A stretch of 8,841 nt of DNA from Flavobacteriaceae bacterium (GTDB lineage Bacteria > Bacteroidota > Bacteroidia > Flavobacteriales > Flavobacteriaceae): assembly GCA_030633225.1 (NCBI GenBank), contig DAOVTF010000062.1, positions 1 through 8,841 of the forward strand, in the 5' to 3' direction. Positions within the stretch are counted from its first letter, which is position 1; each line of letters starts with the position of its first letter. The position numbers were made by a program, and so were the translations under genes. Of the stretch, positions 6,034 to 8,841 are shown piece after piece. Under the pieces are notes generated by a model that searched no databases, was not told where the DNA came from, and saw nothing but the letters and a program-made list of their open reading frames with translations.

Positions 6034-7053
6034 ATGGAAAATACTCGTACTTTATCTGATAAGATCTTTCTTTTTATAAAGGGTGTTGCTATGGGTGCAG
6101 CTAATAAAGTGCCTGGAGTTTCAGGTGGTACAGTAGCATTTGTTGCCGGATTTTACGAGGAACTTATATATTCTTTGCAAAAAATTAATAAAAAAGCCTT
6201 TAAACTTTTATTGAATGGTAGGTTTAAGAGTTTTTATCAATACATTAATGGTCGTTTTTTATTGTTAGTTTTTGCAGGTAGCACCTTTAGTTATTTTAGT
6301 GTTTCGAGGGTTCTAGATTATTTTTTACAAAATTATGAACTTTATGTTTGGAGTACTTTTTTTGGAATGATTTTAGGCTCTATTTATTATATAGCACAAG
6401 ATTTTAAAGATTGGTCAAGGCAAAATATTATAGCAATTATTATTGGAATTAGTTTAGGAATTGGAATAAGTTTAATGAGCCCAGCTAAAGAAAATGATAA
6501 TTTGTGGTTTGTGTTTTTTTGTGGAATTATTGGAGTATCTGGCATGACATTACCCGGGCTATCTGGCTCATTTATTTTGATTTTAATGGGTAATTATGTA
6601 TTACTTTTAGTAGATTCAGTAAATGAGCTGTACAAAACTATCGCTGATATATTTTCATGGAATTTTGATTTTATTTACGATCAAGCTAGAATAAGGTATT
6701 TAAAAATAATTTCAAGTTTTACATTGGGTTCAGTTTTTGGACTGGTAGTTACTTCACATATTTTAGGATTCTTATTGAAAAGATGGCACCAAATTGTTAC
6801 TGCACTCATCATAGGTTTTATTACTGGTTCTTTAGGAATTGTTTGGCCTTGGAAAAAAGAAGTTTTCAAAACGGAAAATGGTGAAGTATTATTTGACAGT
6901 AAAGGAAATGAAATTATTGAAAATTATCAACGTTATTTTCCTGACCTATCCAATTCAACAACATGGTATGCTTTTGGTTTTATTTTATTTGGAGTTATGA
7001 TACTATTAGCTTTAGAATGGTATGGAAACTCAAAAAAAAGGTTAATAGTTTGA
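6034..7053 (+). CDS. DUF368 (PopT-family) membrane protein, second copy
   Basis: A 339-residue paralogue of the preceding protein, starting directly after its stop codon with no gap, so the two are certainly co-transcribed and probably translationally coupled. The family motifs are GVAMGAANKVPGVSGGT at residues 17-33, AFVAGFYEELI, the second half-repeat MTLPGLSGSFILILMGNY at 171-188, and WPWK at 271-274. It differs from copy one in the first motif: Asn24-Lys25 replaces Asp22-Val23. It also has a longer loop at about 205-225 and a longer hydrophilic segment at about 277-308 before the last membrane span (311-328), ending in a basic tail. It is probably an inner-membrane lipid-carrier translocase like the first. 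Whether the pair forms a heteromer or handles different substrates or conditions cannot be seen from sequence. A hairpin terminator follows 33 bases after the stop. Confidence 0.9.
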   Translation: MENTRTLSDKIFLFIKGVAMGAANKVPGVSGGTVAFVAGFYEELIYSLQKINKKAFKLLLNGRFKSFYQYINGRFLLLVFAGSTFSYFSVSRVLDYFLQNYELYVWSTFFGMILGSIYYIAQDFKDWSRQNIIAIIIGISLGIGISLMSPAKENDNLWFVFFCGIIGVSGMTLPGLSGSFILILMGNYVLLLVDSVNELYKTIADIFSWNFDFIYDQARIRYLKIISSFTLGSVFGLVVTSHILGFLLKRWHQIVTALIIGFITGSLGIVWPWKKEVFKTENGEVLFDSKGNEIIENYQRYFPDLSNSTTWYAFGFILFGVMILLALEWYGNSKKRLIV

Positions 7054-7086
7054 TATTTAAGGAAGTCAACCAATAACCAAATAAAA

Positions 7087-7123
7087 AAAACAGGTGCTTT
7101 AATATTTCTAAAGCACCTGTTTT
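7087..7123. terminator. Bidirectional intrinsic terminator between the DUF368 pair and trxB
   Basis: A perfect 15-bp inverted repeat, arms 7087-7101 and 7109-7123, encloses a 7-base loop (7102-7108). The stem core is CAGGTGCTTT / AAAGCACCTG. It is preceded by an A-run at 7082-7090 and followed by TTTT at 7120-7123. The A-run becomes a strong U-tract for minus-strand transcripts, and the + strand has a shorter one. Lying between convergent genes, it should stop transcription from both sides. Confidence 0.88.
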
Positions 7124-7149
7124 GTCATTAAATATTCTTTACTTATATA

Positions 7150-8097
7150 TTATTCTAAAGCACCTAAATATCTCTCCGCATCAAGCGCTGCCATACATCC
7201 GGTTCCAGCTGCAGTTACTGCTTGTCTATATTCTTTATCTTGAATATCTCCTGCTGCAAAAACTCCTGGTATATTTGTTTTAGTAGATTTTCCTTTAGTT
7301 ATGATATAGCCTACATCATCTGTATCAACGATTCTTTTAAAAATGTCAGAATTTGGAGTGTGACCAATTGCAACAAAATATCCTGTTACATCAACAACTT
7401 GTTTTTCTTTAGTCAAATTATTAAAAACACGAACACCTTCTACAACTTTATCACCTAAAACTTCATCCACTTCAGTGTTATACATAACTTCAATGTTCTT
7501 AGTTTTGTTAACTCTATGTTGCATAGCTTTTGAAGCTCGCATATAATCTTTTCGAACCAAAATAGTAACTTTGTTACAAATATTAGCTAAATAAGTGGCC
7601 TCTTCGGCAGCAGAATCACCAGCGCCAATAACAACAACATCTTGACCTTTATAGAAAAAGCCATCACAAGTAGCACAGGCAGATACACCACCACCAATTA
7701 AACGCTGCTCGCTTTCAATACCTAAATACCTTGCAGTGGCACCCGTAGAAATAATAACAGTTTCTGCTTCAATAACTTTAGATGCATCAATAGTAATTTT
7801 ATGTATTCCACCTACTTTATCACTTAATTCTACTTTTGTTGCAACACCAAATCGAACTTCAGTTTCAAAGCGCTCTGCTTGATTTTTTAGGTCATCCATT
7901 AGTGCGGTACCATCAACTCCATTTGGATAACCAGGAAAATTATCAACTTCAGTTGTAGTAGTTAATTGACCACCCATTTGCATTCCGGTATACATAACTG
8001 GTTTTAAATCTGCTCTGGCAGCATAAATTGCAGCTGTATATCCTGCAGGTCCTGATCCGATAATCAAACACTTTATTCTTTCAATTGTATCACTCAT
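7150..8097 (-). CDS. trxB: Thioredoxin-disulfide reductase
   Basis: A cytoplasmic FAD flavoenzyme that uses NADPH to reduce thioredoxin. From the ATG at 8095-8097 it is 315 residues, the usual low-molecular-weight TrxR size. The FAD-binding GSGPAG is at residues 14-19, and GGQLTTTTEVDNFPG at 42-56. The redox-active CATC is at 141-144, the NADPH Rossmann loop GAGDSA at 158-163, and the second FAD motif AAGDIQDKEYRQ at 281-292. The NADPH 2'-phosphate region reads VRKDYMR (181-187), with Lys where many enzymes have a second Arg; this is conservative. The open frame continues upstream to 8217, but those 40 codons give a Phe/Ile/Leu/Lys-rich stretch unlike the family, so I reject them. The gene is divergent from a thioredoxin-fold gene and converges with the DUF368 pair. 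Confidence 0.97.
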   Translation of the reverse strand: MSDTIERIKCLIIGSGPAGYTAAIYAARADLKPVMYTGMQMGGQLTTTTEVDNFPGYPNGVDGTALMDDLKNQAERFETEVRFGVATKVELSDKVGGIHKITIDASKVIEAETVIISTGATARYLGIESEQRLIGGGVSACATCDGFFYKGQDVVVIGAGDSAAEEATYLANICNKVTILVRKDYMRASKAMQHRVNKTKNIEVMYNTEVDEVLGDKVVEGVRVFNNLTKEKQVVDVTGYFVAIGHTPNSDIFKRIVDTDDVGYIITKGKSTKTNIPGVFAAGDIQDKEYRQAVTAAGTGCMAALDAERYLGALE

Positions 8098-8124
8098 GGT
8101 TTTATCTTTTAAGATTTTGAATAA

Positions 8125-8132
8125 CAAAAATA
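8125..8132 (-). promoter_or_regulatory. Candidate -7 box for trxB
   Basis: Reading 8132 to 8125 on the minus strand gives TATTTTTG, which fits TAnnTTTG. It ends 27 bases before the chosen trxB ATG, giving a short leader of about 20 bases. No clear TTG -33 element is present at the expected distance, and the box is in A/T-rich sequence where chance matches are common. If real, it lies inside the rejected upstream extension and supports the shorter start. Confidence 0.35.
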
Positions 8133-8266
8133 TATAAAACTTTAGGTAAAATTCAGAATTTGTTATTCTTTTTGCTAATAGAATTATAATCTTTGTTAAT
8201 AGTGTTGTAAAATACAATAAACTGTAGTTTTTTTGTAAGTTTACCTAGACTTAAAAAGATAGTGTC

Positions 8267-8602
8267 ATGCAGTTTAAAACGATAACTACAGAAGAAGAAT
8301 TTAAAGAAGTGTTAGACAATAACTTAGGAGTTTTATTGTATTTTTCAACCATTAGCTGTAATGTTGGAGAAGCTTTAGAGCCAAAAGTTATTTCATTGTT
8401 AGAAAAAGAGTTTCCAAAAATTCCTTTTTACAATATAGATATGAATGCTTCACCTGAAATATCGGCTAAAAATAATGTATTCGTGGAGCCTACAATTTTG
8501 GTGTTTTTTGATAGCAAGGAGACAATTAGAAAAAGTCGAATTATAAGTATTCCAGAATTGTCAAATTCTATTTCTAGAATTTATAAATTGGCTTTTGAAT
8601 AA
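8267..8602 (+). CDS. Thioredoxin-fold protein with single active-site cysteine
   Basis: A 111-residue cytoplasmic protein with the order of a thioredoxin fold. The helix start is TEEEFKEVL, and the strand VLLYFSTISC leads into the active-site position. Next come the helix EALEPKVISLLEKEF, the strand FYNIDMN, the segment SPEISAKNNVFVEPTILVFF with the conserved cis-Pro at 75, and a C-terminal helix. In thioredoxins the site is WCGPCK; here the aligned residues are S30-C31-N32-V33-G34-E35, so the nucleophilic Cys is kept and the resolving Cys is Gly (codon GGA). Normal dithiol reductase activity is therefore unlikely. A monothiol role, a binding role or loss of activity is possible. It lies head to head with trxB across 169 bases, suggesting shared redox physiology (inference). 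Its upstream region has only an imperfect -7-like TAAGTTTA at 8236-8243. Confidence 0.85.
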   Translation: MQFKTITTEEEFKEVLDNNLGVLLYFSTISCNVGEALEPKVISLLEKEFPKIPFYNIDMNASPEISAKNNVFVEPTILVFFDSKETIRKSRIISIPELSNSISRIYKLAFE

Positions 8603-8615
8603 TCTTTATTTTTAC

Positions 8616-8645
8616 TTGTAGATATAGGATTAAATTCTATATTTG
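8616..8645 (+). promoter_or_regulatory. Promoter of the tRNA-Pro gene
   Basis: TTG at 8616-8618, a 19-base spacer, then TATATTTG at 8638-8645 match the Bacteroidota consensus TTG-N19-TAnnTTTG exactly. The predicted start is near 8651-8654, about 20 bases before the mature tRNA. It is the best promoter match in the window, lying just after the stop codon of the thioredoxin-like gene. Confidence 0.75.
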
Positions 8646-8672
8646 CAGCCTGAAAATTAGAAATAATTTTTT

Positions 8673-8747
8673 CGGGGTGTAGCGTAGCCCGGTTATCGCG
8701 CCTCGTTTGGGACGAGGAGGTCGCAGGTTCGAATCCTGCCACTCCGA
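8673..8747 (+). tRNA. tRNA-Pro (anticodon UGG)
   Basis: A full cloverleaf is visible. The acceptor stem CGGGGTG (8673-8679) pairs with CACTCCG (8740-8746) with one G-U pair, and the discriminator is A8747. The anticodon stem CCTCG/CGAGG (8701-8705 and 8713-8717) holds the loop TTTGGGA with anticodon TGG at 8708-8710. The T arm is GCAGG/CCTGC around TTCGAAT (8723-8739). The D arm lies within 8682-8699. CCA is not encoded (ACGA follows the acceptor stem), so maturation needs 3' cleavage, for example by RNase Z, and nucleotidyltransferase. UGG reads proline CCN codons, mainly CCA and CCG and others by wobble. Confidence 0.97.
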
Positions 8748-8754
8748 CGAAATC

Positions 8755-8789
8755 AATCCTTCATCAAATTTATTTGATGAGGGATTTTT
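8755..8789 (+). terminator. Intrinsic terminator after tRNA-Pro
   Basis: A 14-bp hairpin has arms 8755-8768 (AATCCTTCATCAAA) and 8773-8786 (TTTGATGAGGGATT), one G-U pair and a TTTA loop, and is followed by T-residues to 8789. It begins 8 bases after the tRNA discriminator, the usual place for a tRNA transcript terminator. Confidence 0.85.
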
Positions 8790-8841
8790 CATTTCTAAAA
8801 ATGTCGAAAGTTCGCTTTCGTAAAACTTTTAGAAATGAAAA
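8786..8841. repeat. Two-tier palindrome at the right edge
   Basis: Outer arms 8786-8800 (TTTTCATTTCTAAAA) and 8827-8841 (TTTTAGAAATGAAAA) are perfect 15-base reverse complements. Inside them a second hairpin, CGAAAG (8805-8810) / CTTTCG (8815-8820) with TTCG between, forms an inner stem, separated from the outer one by unequal internal loops of 4 and 6 bases. The structure reaches the last base of the window and may extend further. It could be a second terminator, the terminator of a convergent gene beyond the edge, or a copy of an interspersed palindromic element. Confidence 0.7.

Noticed and set aside
6681..6869. Minus-strand open frame of 62 codons antisense to the second DUF368 gene
   Set aside because: Embedded in a well-supported membrane-protein gene and without family features.
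7222..7458. Plus-strand open frame of 78 codons antisense to trxB
   Set aside because: Cys/Ser/Asn/Ile-rich product typical of a reverse-strand artefact; trxB motifs on the other strand are unambiguous.
8098..8217. A 40-codon in-frame upstream extension of trxB
   Set aside because: It yields a low-complexity Phe/Ile/Leu/Lys/Tyr stretch absent from the family, contains a candidate -7 box, and the ATG at 8097 gives the standard 315-residue enzyme. It could pass for a membrane anchor, but the composition is what translated AT-rich intergenic DNA gives.
8236..8243. TAAGTTTA as a -7 box for the thioredoxin-like gene
   Set aside because: The last consensus base is wrong and the nearest TTG (8205-8207) is 28 bases upstream; too weak to list as a promoter.
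1..8841. CRISPR array, insertion sequence, phage or defence genes
   Set aside because: No regularly spaced repeats, transposase, integrase or nuclease-defence motifs are visible; the genes are housekeeping or conserved families on a uniform AT-rich background.

Overview
The window looks like a stretch of chromosome from a member of the Bacteroidota, most likely a Flavobacteriaceae bacterium. The evidence is very AT-rich DNA with Lys/Asn/Ile/Phe-rich proteins, a protein with a type IX secretion (T9SS) sorting domain, starts without clear Shine-Dalgarno sequences, and several TAnnTTTG promoter boxes of the Bacteroidota type. Apart from one small cargo-less T9SS protein, the content is housekeeping. 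I see no mobile element, CRISPR array, toxin-antitoxin pair or defence island.

Left part (1-3513). The 3' end of a CoA-binding-domain protein on the + strand meets a five-gene minus-strand cluster. In transcription order this is pyrR (PRPP-binding pyrimidine regulator/uracil phosphoribosyltransferase), pyrB (aspartate carbamoyltransferase), a small STAS-like protein, a small secreted protein that is little more than a signal peptide plus a T9SS sorting domain, and rnz (tRNA 3' processing endonuclease). The last two overlap by ATGA, and a TAACTTTG box lies just upstream of pyrR. The cluster links pyrimidine synthesis to tRNA maturation.

Centre (3636-7123). On the + strand, a soluble 465-residue TPR protein is followed by two adjacent paralogous DUF368 membrane proteins (PopT family, polyprenyl-phosphate translocases that recycle the cell-wall lipid carrier). 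A promoter-like sequence precedes the first DUF368 gene, which starts with GTG and overlaps a three-codon mini-ORF. A perfect 15-bp hairpin at 7087-7123 separates this block from convergent trxB.

Right part (7150-8841). trxB (thioredoxin reductase, minus strand) is divergent from a short thioredoxin-fold protein that has lost the second cysteine of its active site. Next comes a tRNA-Pro(UGG) gene with a very clear upstream promoter and a downstream hairpin terminator. The last 56 bases form a long two-tier palindrome that runs to the window edge and may be a repeat element.

No strong case for a new multi-gene system emerged. The best leads are the cargo-less T9SS protein with its STAS-like neighbour between pyrB and rnz, the paired and diverged DUF368 translocases, the cysteine-depleted thioredoxin opposite trxB, and the edge palindrome.
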